This document shows, piece after piece, positions 38,627-45,952 of a DNA stretch of 45,952 bases. The notes beneath the pieces were generated by a model that ran no database searches, was not told the origin of the DNA, and saw only the letters and a program-made list of their open reading frames with translations. This stretch comes from a marine gamma proteobacterium HTCC2148 (GTDB lineage Bacteria > Pseudomonadota > Gammaproteobacteria > Pseudomonadales > Halieaceae). The stretch covers positions 1-45,952 of the forward strand of contig DS999241.1 of NCBI GenBank assembly GCA_000156295.1. The letters are read 5' to 3'. The position numbers were made by a program, and so were the translations under genes. Positions within the stretch are counted from its first letter, which is position 1; every line of letters starts with the position of its first letter.

Positions 38627-38973
38627 GGCTGCTCTTCAACTGGGGCGAAAAACGCTTCTGCATCGCTCATGCCTCCTAAATTGATGACCTGGGTATAGCC
38701 TCGGTATTCTAACCTCTCGCGGGCGACCTCAGCGCGCCTGCCACTCCCGCAATAAAGATAAACCGGTGTGTCCTTTGATGCTGACAGTTTCAGAACGCCC
38801 GCTTCGATCGTGTCGTAGGGAATTAACACCGCGCCTTGTATATGTCCTTCCTCGTACTCTGCGGGTGAACGGGTATCGATTAGCAAGACGTTGTTTTGCG
38901 CCTGCGCCCAGGTGCTAGCGATGAAAAGTGTCCCAAACCAGAAGATGAGTGAATAAATACGGCTTTTAAACAT
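38623..38973 (-). CDS. Periplasmic rhodanese-like protein
   Basis: The 116-residue product has a signal peptide (about residues 1-25, cleavage near AQAQ) and one rhodanese domain: VLLIDTRSPAEYEEGHIQGA and the active-site loop YCGSGRR, with Cys75. It resembles the PspE thiosulfate sulfurtransferases. It is 9 bp downstream of hemH on the same strand, suggesting co-transcription. Confidence 0.85.
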   Translation of the reverse strand: MFKSRIYSLIFWFGTLFIASTWAQAQNNVLLIDTRSPAEYEEGHIQGAVLIPYDTIEAGVLKLSASKDTPVYLYCGSGRRAEVARERLEYRGYTQVINLGGMSDAEAFFAPVEEQP

Positions 38974-38982
38974 GTTCGAACC

Positions 38983-40017
38983 TCAACTGGCTCTTTCCAG
39001 CCAGCCCCGGAGGTTTTCAACGGCAAGTTGGGTCAGTGCTTCAATGTGCCCTTGTTCGTCGTTCAAACAGGGGATGTAGTGAAAGCTTTCACCACCGGCT
39101 TCGATAAAGTAGTCGCGGTTTTCAATTCCGATCTCTTCTATGGTTTCCAGGCAATCAGCGCTGAAACCCGGGCAGATGACCTGAACGGACTTGGTCCCGT
39201 TGCCGGCCAACTCCTTCAGGGTGGCATCTGTATAGGGTTTTAACCATTCTTCACGGCCAAATCGTGACTGAAAGCAGCTCAGGTACTCATCGTCTGCTAA
39301 TCCCAGTATTTCAGCGACCAGTCTTGTCGTTTTGAGGCACTGGCAATGGTAGGGATCTCCCTGCTCCAGATAGCGCATGGGTTCACCGTGGTACGAAAAT
39401 ACAAGCTTTTCGGCCTCACCGTGTTCCGCCCTGTAAGTCTGTATGCTCGCCGCCAGCGCCGCAATATAACCGGGATGGTCACAGTACTGACTAATGAAAC
39501 GAAGCTGCGGCAGCCAGCGCCTGTGCTTAAAGTCTGCTGCTATGGCGTCGAAGGTAGAGCCAGTGGTGGGTCCGGAATACTGCGGGTAGAGGGGCAGTAC
39601 CAAGAGTTTGCGAACGCCGCGCTCCAACATCGACTGCAGCACGCTATCAATAGAAGGCGAGCCATAACGCATCGCAAAATCGACAACAATGTCCTCGCCG
39701 TAGTGCCCTTCCAGCGAATGCTTGAGTTTTGTCGCCTGCGCTTGGGTGTGCACCATCAGGGGTGAACCTTGTTCAGTCCAGACGCTAGCGTACGCCTTGG
39801 CAGAGCGGGCCGGTCGCAGGTTGAGGATGATGCCGTTGAGGATAAACCACCAGAGCAGTCGCGGAACTTCCACTACCCTGGGGTCTGCAAGAAACTGTTT
39901 TAGATAGGTGCGCAGGGCTGACCTCGTTGGCGCTTGGGGAGTCCCGAGGTTGGTAACCAGTACGCCCACCCGAGCAGGCTGGTCGTGGTCAAAGTTTTCG
40001 CTGCCGATATATTTCAT
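38983..40017 (-). CDS. hemH: Ferrochelatase
   Basis: Inserts ferrous iron into protoporphyrin IX, the last step of haem synthesis. It has 344 residues. VGVLVTNLGTPQAPT at the N-terminus, LPLYPQYSGPTTGSTFDA and the catalytic segment VFSYHGEPMRYLEQGDPY are present; the active-site His is in FSYHG, with a Glu after the Gly where many family members have a small or aliphatic residue. The CFQSRFGREEWLKPYTD block is intact. Confidence 0.96.
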   Translation of the reverse strand: MKYIGSENFDHDQPARVGVLVTNLGTPQAPTRSALRTYLKQFLADPRVVEVPRLLWWFILNGIILNLRPARSAKAYASVWTEQGSPLMVHTQAQATKLKHSLEGHYGEDIVVDFAMRYGSPSIDSVLQSMLERGVRKLLVLPLYPQYSGPTTGSTFDAIAADFKHRRWLPQLRFISQYCDHPGYIAALAASIQTYRAEHGEAEKLVFSYHGEPMRYLEQGDPYHCQCLKTTRLVAEILGLADDEYLSCFQSRFGREEWLKPYTDATLKELAGNGTKSVQVICPGFSADCLETIEEIGIENRDYFIEAGGESFHYIPCLNDEQGHIEALTQLAVENLRGWLERAS

Positions 40018-40421
40018 GGTCCGCCAATATACGGAGATATACGCAACGAACCAAGCGTTGGATGGGATTTTTGCCAGATAGCAGAAACTCTTTAGGACGC
40101 AGCCCTGCGATTACTTTCGATATTGAGACAGGGTTGTTTACCGCCAAAACCTGAGCATTGCGCCCTGCTTGAGTCTGAGTACACAGTTTGAGCTGCCTGC
40201 TTAAATAGCCCTGCATTTGGTAAGTTTTTATTGTGTGCAGGAGTACCGATTAACTAGTAGCGATCTGGTTGTTTTGATGGGGCTTGCTCGTCACTGAGCC
40301 TTCCAGCGCACAAATATAGCCCGGTAGCATGAAAATATTGACTAGTCACACTGTACTCGCAGTGAAGCACTCCGGTAGTATCCGCTCCCCCTAATTTTGT
40401 TTTTTTGAGTGGAGACTTTAA
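40018..40421. other. 404-bp intergenic region
   Basis: This lies between divergent hemH and the GST gene. I see no supported gene in it. It contains the candidate hemH promoter, a CACTG/CAGTG inverted repeat (40349-40364), and two copies of CCGGTAG (40321-40327 and 40372-40378). No convincing GST promoter was found. The function is unknown. Confidence 0.6.
40026..40054 (-). promoter_or_regulatory. Possible hemH promoter
   Basis: On the minus strand TTGGTT (40054-40049) and TATATT (40031-40026) are 17 nt apart. The -10 is only 8 nt before the ATG, so transcription would start at about the start codon, giving a leaderless transcript. Another promoter further up may exist. Confidence 0.3.
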
Positions 40422-41054
40422 ATGAAGCTTTGGCACTGCGCTGGGTCGCGTTCGCTGCGGCCACTCTGGGCACTGGAAGAAATGGGGCTGGATTACGATC
40501 TTGAAATCCTGCCGTTTCCGCCGCGGGTATTTAAGCGAGATTACCTCGACGTGAACTCATTGGGCACCGTACCGTATTTTGTGGATGGTGATGTGCACAT
40601 GACTGAGTCCTCGGCCATCTGCCAGTATCTTGTGGACCGGTATCAACAGCATGATTTTGGTCTGCAACCAGACCATCCTGAATACGGTGCATATCTCAAC
40701 TGGCTGCACCACGCTGACGCTACCCTTACTTTTCCGCAAACCATCTCCATGCGTTATTACTACCTGGAGCCAACGCCTGAAAAACAGGCGGTAGCCGATG
40801 ACTACGCCAAATGGTTTATTGCACGTTTGCGGCGCCTCAATGCACACCTTGAAAATCATGAGTATCTGGTAGACAACCGATTTACTGTTGCGGATATCGC
40901 CATTTGTTATGCACTGATATTTGCCAAAGCTCTGAAGTTGGATGATCGCATCAAGCCGCAAACACTGGCATATATGGAGCGGCTTATCGAGCGGCCTGGT
41001 TATGTCCGAGCTCATGAGTTGGGTGAAGCCCATCAAATGCCTGAGCAGGGTTGA
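40422..41054 (+). CDS. Glutathione S-transferase family protein
   Basis: A two-domain GST of 210 residues. The N-terminal thioredoxin fold (about 1-78) has MKLWHCAGSRSLRPLWALEE, GTVPYF with the cis-Pro, and the glutathione-binding TESSAICQYL. The helical C-terminal domain follows, with NRFTVADIAICYAL carrying the conserved Asp. The substrate is unknown. It is 40 bp before two ABC1 kinase genes on the same strand. Confidence 0.9.
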   Translation: MKLWHCAGSRSLRPLWALEEMGLDYDLEILPFPPRVFKRDYLDVNSLGTVPYFVDGDVHMTESSAICQYLVDRYQQHDFGLQPDHPEYGAYLNWLHHADATLTFPQTISMRYYYLEPTPEKQAVADDYAKWFIARLRRLNAHLENHEYLVDNRFTVADIAICYALIFAKALKLDDRIKPQTLAYMERLIERPGYVRAHELGEAHQMPEQG

Positions 41055-41094
41055 GCTTGCGCTGACCCTGGGTCCACAGTTGTAGAGGTAATTC

Positions 41095-42507
41095 GTGGCC
41101 AAGACGACAAAAACATTGTTTCCCACCAAGGCCCTGGGTAGGGGTCTCTCCGTTTCCATGGCGGGCTTGCGAGCTGGTGGTGCCCTGGCGGTGGATTCTG
41201 CCGTTTCACGAGTGATGGGGCGCACCGATGAGGACCCGCAGTCCGAATTTGCCCGACGCGAGGCACAGCGCTTTGCTGCTGAGCTTGGCAGGTTGAAAGG
41301 AACCTATGTCAAAATTGGCCAGATGCTGGCTTTGTTTGGCGAGCATTTTCTTCCACCCGTGTTAGTGGACGCCCTACGCGATCTGTCAGACCAGACCGAG
41401 CCCTTGCATTGGGATGCGCTGGAATCTTTTGTGCGCGACTCACTGGGGGAGCGTTTTCGCGAGTTGGAAATTGAGCCGGTGGCAATAGCGGCTGCCTCAC
41501 TTGCCCAGGTGCATCTGGCCAAAGTTCGGACCACTGGCGAATGGATTTGCATCAAAGTGCAGTACCCTGGCCTGGCGGACATGATCGACAGTGACTTCGA
41601 TGCTGTTGTAAAGATGCTGGTATTGGCCCGCTGGGTGAAATCTGGACGCGACCTGGATAACTGGATGCAATCCCTGCGTTCGCATCTGCACAACGAAATC
41701 GACTACCAGCGCGAAGCGCGACTGACCGAAGAAATGGCAGGCCTGGTGTCTAGCCTGAATTCCAAAGGCGTTCACTATCATGTGCCCGACCTGCACCGTG
41801 ACTACTGTTCTGTGAATGTGCTGGCTATGGAGTATATCGACGGTTACTCAGTGCTTGACCCGAATGTGACCGGCTTGTCCCAGCAACGTCGAAATGCGCT
41901 GGCCAAGGCAATGCTGGAGCTGTTTTTCCGTGAGCTCTATGACTGGGGTTTGATGCAGACTGACCCTAATTTTGGCAATTACCTTTTGCGACTTGATGAC
42001 CGACGAAAGAAGGAGGCCGAGGACGATCTCACACTGCTGGACTTCGGTTCTGTAATGGAGTGCACCGATGACTTTCTTTACTACCTGCGAGACACTATCG
42101 CTGCCAGTCAGCAGCAAGATGTGTCACGCATTGTTGACGGCCTGATGGGGCTTGGTTGCCTGCAACCCGATGCCAGCGACGAGGCTAAGCAGTTATTTGC
42201 CGACTTTTGCGTGCATCTGTTGGAGCCTCTTCGCCCCGCCCATTTACTGCCTCAAGAGTACCTCAACGAGGATGGTCAGTATTGTTGGGGGCGGTCTCGG
42301 TTGATGAAACGTGCGGGTAAACAGGCCGCCGTTTCAGCTGCCAGCCGACACTTCACTCCGCCATCTCGTGATTTTGCACTGATCGCTCGCAAGCTAACTG
42401 GCGTATTTAACTTCATCGCGGCGCTGGATGCGCAGTTCAATGCCTGCGAGATGATAGATGCCCACGTAGCAGCATGGCAGGAGCGGGAAAAAATTGGCAA
42501 AGCGTGA
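41095..42507 (+). CDS. ABC1/UbiB-family atypical kinase (first of two)
   Basis: The 470-residue product has the UbiB/COQ8 kinase-like fold. It shows the KxGQ motif (YVKIGQ, Lys73), the Ala-rich loop AAASLAQVH (132-140) replacing the Gly-rich loop, Lys154 (IKVQYPG), Glu201 (EIDYQREA), the catalytic-loop TDPNFGN (Asp290) and the DFG motif (Asp316). Family members support ubiquinone synthesis, probably by ATPase activity. It has no hydrophobic tail like that of E. coli UbiB. GTG start, preceded by AGAGG. It overlaps the next gene by 14 bp. Confidence 0.88.
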   Translation: MAKTTKTLFPTKALGRGLSVSMAGLRAGGALAVDSAVSRVMGRTDEDPQSEFARREAQRFAAELGRLKGTYVKIGQMLALFGEHFLPPVLVDALRDLSDQTEPLHWDALESFVRDSLGERFRELEIEPVAIAAASLAQVHLAKVRTTGEWICIKVQYPGLADMIDSDFDAVVKMLVLARWVKSGRDLDNWMQSLRSHLHNEIDYQREARLTEEMAGLVSSLNSKGVHYHVPDLHRDYCSVNVLAMEYIDGYSVLDPNVTGLSQQRRNALAKAMLELFFRELYDWGLMQTDPNFGNYLLRLDDRRKKEAEDDLTLLDFGSVMECTDDFLYYLRDTIAASQQQDVSRIVDGLMGLGCLQPDASDEAKQLFADFCVHLLEPLRPAHLLPQEYLNEDGQYCWGRSRLMKRAGKQAAVSAASRHFTPPSRDFALIARKLTGVFNFIAALDAQFNACEMIDAHVAAWQEREKIGKA

Positions 42508-43819
42508 CAACTCGAATGACGACCACAAGGCGATACCAACTTCTCGGGTAGGACGTTTTGCCCGGGTGGCTCGCATGGCGGGCGGCGTGGCAGGGGGTAT
42601 GCTGGCCGAGGGTACCCGGCAACTGCGTGCCGGCAAGCGACCCAAAGCCCGGGACATGCTGCTCACCCCGGCCAATGCCCGCCGTGTGGCCGATCAGCTG
42701 GCGACCATGCGAGGGGCGGCGATGAAAGTCGGCCAAATCCTGTCCATGGATACCGGCGATTTTTTGCCCCGTGAACTGGCTGATATTCTCGCGCGCCTAA
42801 GATCTGACGCTCGTTATATGCCCCCTGGTCAATTGGACCAGGTCATGTCGGAAGCCTATGGCGATAACTGGGAAAGCCAATTCTATGGCTTCGAGCACAA
42901 GCCCCTGGCGGCCGCTTCCATTGGTCAGGTTCATCGGACACTCTCTCCCGATGGCAGGGAGATTGTGCTCAAGGTGCAGTACCCGGGCGTTGCGGGCAGT
43001 ATTGATGCCGATGTGGACAATATAGCCTCGCTACTTAAAATTTCTGGTTTGCTGCCTTCGGAGTTTGATATCGCGCCATTGCTGGATGATGCCAAAGCGC
43101 AATTGCAGGATGAAGCTGACTACAACAAAGAAGCCGAGTTTCTCGCGGCTTTTGGCGACCTACTCGCGGGTGATGAACGGTTTTTAGTGCCGGAGGTCCT
43201 GCTGGAACTGACGTGCAAAACTGTTCTCGCTATGACTTACGTCAGCGGGCAGCCTATCGAGTCCATAGGAGCTCTGCCGCAGGTGGAACGCGATGCGGTA
43301 ATGACGGCGTTAATCGAACTGATGTTCAGGGAGTTGTTCGAGCTGCGGATGGTTCAAACCGACCCTAACTTTGCCAATTACCAGTACGACCGGTCTAGTG
43401 GCAAGATCGTATTACTGGATTTCGGTGCCACTCGTCGCTTCAAAGCCAGTTTTGTTAACGGTTATCGAAGTCTGGCCAAGGCCGCGATCGCGGGGAACCG
43501 AAAGCGACTGATAGCGGCGGCTGAACGCGTTGGCTATGCGATGGGGGATGAGGACAGCGAATACCGGGAACTGGTACTGGAGCTGTTTCTAATGGCCCTT
43601 GAGCCTTTACAGCAGGATGAGTTATACGATTTCGCGGCTTCGGATATGTCCAGACGGATGTCGGAGCGCGCAGAGGAAGTCACAGCTTTTAGAGACTTCT
43701 GGCAGGCTCCCCCCACCGACGCGGTTTACTTTCACCGCAAGCTGGGTGGAATGTTCCTGTTGGCCACTCGGTTGAAGGCGAGAGTGAATGTACACCAACT
43801 GATATCCAAATTTCTCTAG
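42494..43819 (+). CDS. ABC1/UbiB-family atypical kinase (COQ8/ADCK3-like, second of two)
   Basis: The 441-residue product is a paralogue of the preceding one. It has KVGQ (78-81), AAASIGQVH (139-147), Lys160, Glu187, TDPNFAN (Asp290) and LLDFGATRRF (Asp309). The segments GAAMKVGQILS, AAASIGQVHR, VKVQYPGVAGSI-like KVQYPGVAGSID and QTDPNFANYQYD are closer to eukaryotic COQ8/ADCK3 than to E. coli UbiB. TTG start, with AGGAG and GGGA 5-10 nt before it, overlapping the first kinase gene; coupled translation is likely. Confidence 0.88.
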   Translation: MAKRDNSNDDHKAIPTSRVGRFARVARMAGGVAGGMLAEGTRQLRAGKRPKARDMLLTPANARRVADQLATMRGAAMKVGQILSMDTGDFLPRELADILARLRSDARYMPPGQLDQVMSEAYGDNWESQFYGFEHKPLAAASIGQVHRTLSPDGREIVLKVQYPGVAGSIDADVDNIASLLKISGLLPSEFDIAPLLDDAKAQLQDEADYNKEAEFLAAFGDLLAGDERFLVPEVLLELTCKTVLAMTYVSGQPIESIGALPQVERDAVMTALIELMFRELFELRMVQTDPNFANYQYDRSSGKIVLLDFGATRRFKASFVNGYRSLAKAAIAGNRKRLIAAAERVGYAMGDEDSEYRELVLELFLMALEPLQQDELYDFAASDMSRRMSERAEEVTAFRDFWQAPPTDAVYFHRKLGGMFLLATRLKARVNVHQLISKFL

Positions 43820-43827
43820 AGCGAGCC

Positions 43828-45246
43828 TCAGCCAACGGTTGCGGCATAAAGCTCGTCAAACGACTGCTGCAGGCACTCGGCATAGAAGCCCGGGTCGGGC
43901 ATCATGTCACGACAGGCGGTGAAAGAAAGCGTGACTGTGCCTTTTTTGTCTTGCACGGAACTGTAAACAATTTGGAATAGTCCCACGTTGGGCAACAGTG
44001 GGCCCAGACTTATGGAATCAATTAGCTTGGCGCCGCACATGTAGAGTTGGAAGGGTGCGCCGGGGACGTTGGTGACGATAGTGTTGGACATCACGCTCGC
44101 TTCAGCGAGTCCTGTTGCAGAGGCAGTGCGCACCGCCAGTGACAATACATTGCCAGGAAGCACATCGGTAAGGTCCACTGCGAACCGGGGGCCAAGAGCT
44201 TCGGCATAGGCTTTTGCTGATTTTGATTCTTCGTGTATCGCGGCCAGGCGTTCAGCGGGGTCCTCAATATCCGAGCGCAAACCCAAATTCATGAAGCCGA
44301 CCATATTGCCACCCGCTGCCCGCTCCTCTGGCGAGCGAACGTCAACGGGGCAACCGGTGACCAGGGTTTCGTCGGGCAACTCGTCCTTGTCCTCGAGGTA
44401 TTTGCGCATGCCGCCCGACACAATGGCGAGCATAGCGTCATTGATGGTTGCGCCCGGACATGAGTTCTTGATGGCACGTATTGCCTCAAAGTCGAACTTG
44501 CGTGCCCCGACCACCCGGTGGCGAGAAATCTTACCCTGGAAGCGAGTCGATTGCTTACCCTCCAGGAATTTTACATCACCGATTTTGCGGGCTTCCCTGA
44601 TTCGCAGGAATGCAGGTATAGAGTCTTTGATAAACCCCAGGGCCTGGCCGGGCTTGCGCCAGGCATCCAGGTAGGCTCTGCCAAGCATGCGGGTTCTGGA
44701 AGGGCGCTCAACCATCCAGGGAGGCGGATCACCCGGGTCACTGATCTCTGGCGTCATATCGTGCACGATGTTCATGAACTGGGTACCGGTGGCTCCATCC
44801 ATTGCGCAGTGATGAACCTTCAGTAACAGGGCAAAACAGCCATTCGGATACCCTTCTACGTTATTCAGGCCTTCGATGACGTACATTTCCCACATTGGCT
44901 TGTCGCGGCGCAGTGGTTGCGAGTGTATGCGTGCCGCCAGAATACACAGTTGGCGCCAGTCGCCGGGTTTGGGCAGGGCGATGTGGCGCACGTGATACTC
45001 TATATCAAAATCAGGGTCTTCGACCCAGTAGGGGCGGCCGAGATTGCCTGGCACGAAAGCGAGCTTGCGCCGGAAAATGGGCGAGAGATGCTGCCTGCGC
45101 TCCAGCATAGAGAGGATTTGTTTGAACCGGACCTCGCCGTCAGGGGCTGTCGACTGGTCGTAGATACTCACTCCACCGATGTGTTGGGGGAGGCCGTCTA
45201 TTTCTGAGTGCAGGAACATAGCGTCCTGTCCGGAAAGTTGTTGCAT
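43828..45246 (-). CDS. Wax ester synthase / diacylglycerol acyltransferase (WS/DGAT)
   Basis: A 472-residue acyltransferase of the wax ester synthase/DGAT family, which transfers acyl-CoA to fatty alcohols or diacylglycerol for storage lipid. The start MQQLSGQDAMFLHSEID is the family N-terminus. The catalytic HHxxxDG is HHCAMDG (His145, His146, Asp150); PMWEMYVIEG and TINDAMLAIV are further family motifs. It converges on the ABC1 gene with an 8-bp gap. Whether wax ester or triacylglycerol is the product cannot be told. Confidence 0.92.
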   Translation of the reverse strand: MQQLSGQDAMFLHSEIDGLPQHIGGVSIYDQSTAPDGEVRFKQILSMLERRQHLSPIFRRKLAFVPGNLGRPYWVEDPDFDIEYHVRHIALPKPGDWRQLCILAARIHSQPLRRDKPMWEMYVIEGLNNVEGYPNGCFALLLKVHHCAMDGATGTQFMNIVHDMTPEISDPGDPPPWMVERPSRTRMLGRAYLDAWRKPGQALGFIKDSIPAFLRIREARKIGDVKFLEGKQSTRFQGKISRHRVVGARKFDFEAIRAIKNSCPGATINDAMLAIVSGGMRKYLEDKDELPDETLVTGCPVDVRSPEERAAGGNMVGFMNLGLRSDIEDPAERLAAIHEESKSAKAYAEALGPRFAVDLTDVLPGNVLSLAVRTASATGLAEASVMSNTIVTNVPGAPFQLYMCGAKLIDSISLGPLLPNVGLFQIVYSSVQDKKGTVTLSFTACRDMMPDPGFYAECLQQSFDELYAATVG

Positions 45247-45401
45247 GATTGAAGTCCGGGTTTTGTCTTGATTTCGCGAGATTACTCGAATCACGAGCTG
45301 GGTCAATCAACTTTTGTAATGAAGTCAGTTGCTTATCGCCAGGTGACTAGGCAGGCATACCGAACGTAATAGGGTCGTGTCGAAAGAGTAATACAAAATC
45401 G

Positions 45402-45430
45402 TTGACAACGTTGTCCCAGAGTCATAGGGT
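45402..45430 (+). promoter_or_regulatory. Promoter of the TonB-dependent receptor
   Basis: A consensus TTGACA (45402-45407) and TAGGGT (45425-45430) are 17 nt apart. Transcription would begin near 45437, about 63 nt before the GTG start. The -35 lies partly inside the first palindrome. Confidence 0.6.
45404..45415. promoter_or_regulatory. LacI-type operator 1
   Basis: GACAACGTTGTC is a perfect 12-bp palindrome with the central CG typical of LacI-family sites. It covers the last bases of the -35 element. Confidence 0.7.
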
Positions 45431-45437
45431 GTATCGC

Positions 45438-45449
45438 GACAACGTTGTC
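45438..45449. promoter_or_regulatory. LacI-type operator 2
   Basis: This is an identical copy of operator 1, centred 34 bp downstream, starting at about the predicted transcription start. Two identical perfect copies make chance unlikely. Confidence 0.7.
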
Positions 45450-45499
45450 ATTACCAGACACCGATGCTATACCAAAGCTATGGACGAAGAGGGATTATC

Positions 45500-45952
45500 G
45501 TGAGTAACATCAATTCAAGCATTCGCAAACTTAATGGGACCAGGCACTCGTTCCTGCACAGTTCACTGGCCGTACTGGTCATGACCGGGGCCGTAGGGTC
45601 TATCCAGGCGCAGGAAGAAGCTGCTGTCATTGAGGAAGTTGTTGTCACGGGTATCCGCGGCAGCCTGCAGGAGTCACTGGACACTAAACGATTTGCTGGT
45701 TCTATCGTCGATGCGATAACCGCAGAAGACCTGGGCAAGTTCCCCGATAAGAACGTCGCCGACTCACTGTCCCGCATCACGGGTGTGTCGGTGACACGCG
45801 GATTCGGTGAGGGTGAAAAAATCGCCGTACGGGGTACTTCTCCCGACCAGAACCGTACCTTGTTGAATGGCGCAGCCGTTGCATCTGCTGACTGGTTCGT
45901 ATTGGACAACCCCTCACGGGCATTCAACTACACACTGCTGCCCTCTACCATT
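45500..45952 (+). CDS. TonB-dependent receptor, N-terminal part (Caulobacter type)
   Basis: Outer-membrane active transporter; the window ends after 151 residues, still in frame. The start is GTG, 5 nt after GAAGAGGGA. A long signal peptide ends near AQAQ-like IQAQ (about residue 38). A TonB box-like EEVVVTGIRGSLQESLDTKR follows at about residues 45-64, then the plug domain: EDLGKFPDKNVADSLSRITG and KIAVRGTSPDQNRTLLNG. This is the pattern of receptors common in Caulobacter, Xanthomonas and marine gammaproteobacteria, often for carbohydrate uptake. The substrate is unknown. Confidence 0.93.
   Translation, partial: MSNINSSIRKLNGTRHSFLHSSLAVLVMTGAVGSIQAQEEAAVIEEVVVTGIRGSLQESLDTKRFAGSIVDAITAEDLGKFPDKNVADSLSRITGVSVTRGFGEGEKIAVRGTSPDQNRTLLNGAAVASADWFVLDNPSRAFNYTLLPSTI

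Noticed and set aside
39989-40216. A 75-codon minus-strand open frame overlapping the start of hemH and the gap beyond it
   Set aside because: It overlaps the hemH start, has no recognised domain and no Shine-Dalgarno.

Overview
The window is chromosomal DNA from a gammaproteobacterium. The evidence is a complete S10-spc-alpha ribosomal protein cluster followed by uvrA-MFS-ssb in the order known from Pseudomonas, an ispB/rplU-rpmA-obg-proB locus, the fabA-fabB pair, and a Caulobacter/Xanthomonas-type TonB-dependent receptor together with a wax ester synthase-like acyltransferase. Taken together these suggest a marine, oligotrophic lineage such as the Cellvibrionales/Halieaceae. That placement is inference; no 16S gene or other phylogenetic marker was compared.

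Layout. 1-13.8 kb: the 3' end of rpsJ and then 27 translation and secretion genes (rplC to rplQ, with secY and rpoA), all on the + strand, with an internal promoter before rpsM and a strong terminator after rplQ. 13.9-20.9 kb: a DUF3313-type lipoprotein, uvrA (-), a YajR-like MFS transporter coupled to an FAD oxidoreductase, and ssb. 21.1-23.7 kb: an RmlD-like SDR protein with a degenerate active site, moaB and moeA. 23.8-25.5 kb: fabA-fabB (-), which makes unsaturated fatty acids. 25.7-29.4 kb: manC-galU-manB, which makes GDP-mannose and UDP-glucose precursors for surface polysaccharide, convergent with pgi (-). 31.3-35.5 kb: ispB (-), divergent from rplU-rpmA, then obg-proB. 35.6-40.0 kb: an aldehyde dehydrogenase (-) behind a TetR-like operator, a ZIP metal transporter with a small membrane methyltransferase, and hemH with a periplasmic rhodanese (-). 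40.4-43.8 kb: a GST and two overlapping ABC1/UbiB-family atypical kinases in one apparent operon. 43.8-45.2 kb: a WS/DGAT acyltransferase (-). 45.5 kb to the end: the start of a TonB-dependent receptor under a promoter carrying two identical 12-bp palindromes, a LacI-type arrangement.

Most of the window is conserved housekeeping sequence. No mobile element, CRISPR array, prophage, tRNA or rRNA was found. The points most worth following up are regulatory (the receptor's twin operators, the aldehyde dehydrogenase operator, a terminator-like hairpin in the rplU leader, and the rpsM promoter and leader) and the tandem ABC1 kinases, one of which resembles eukaryotic COQ8/ADCK3. I saw no convincing wholly new multi-gene system. 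Promoter and hairpin calls were made by eye and need computation or transcript data.
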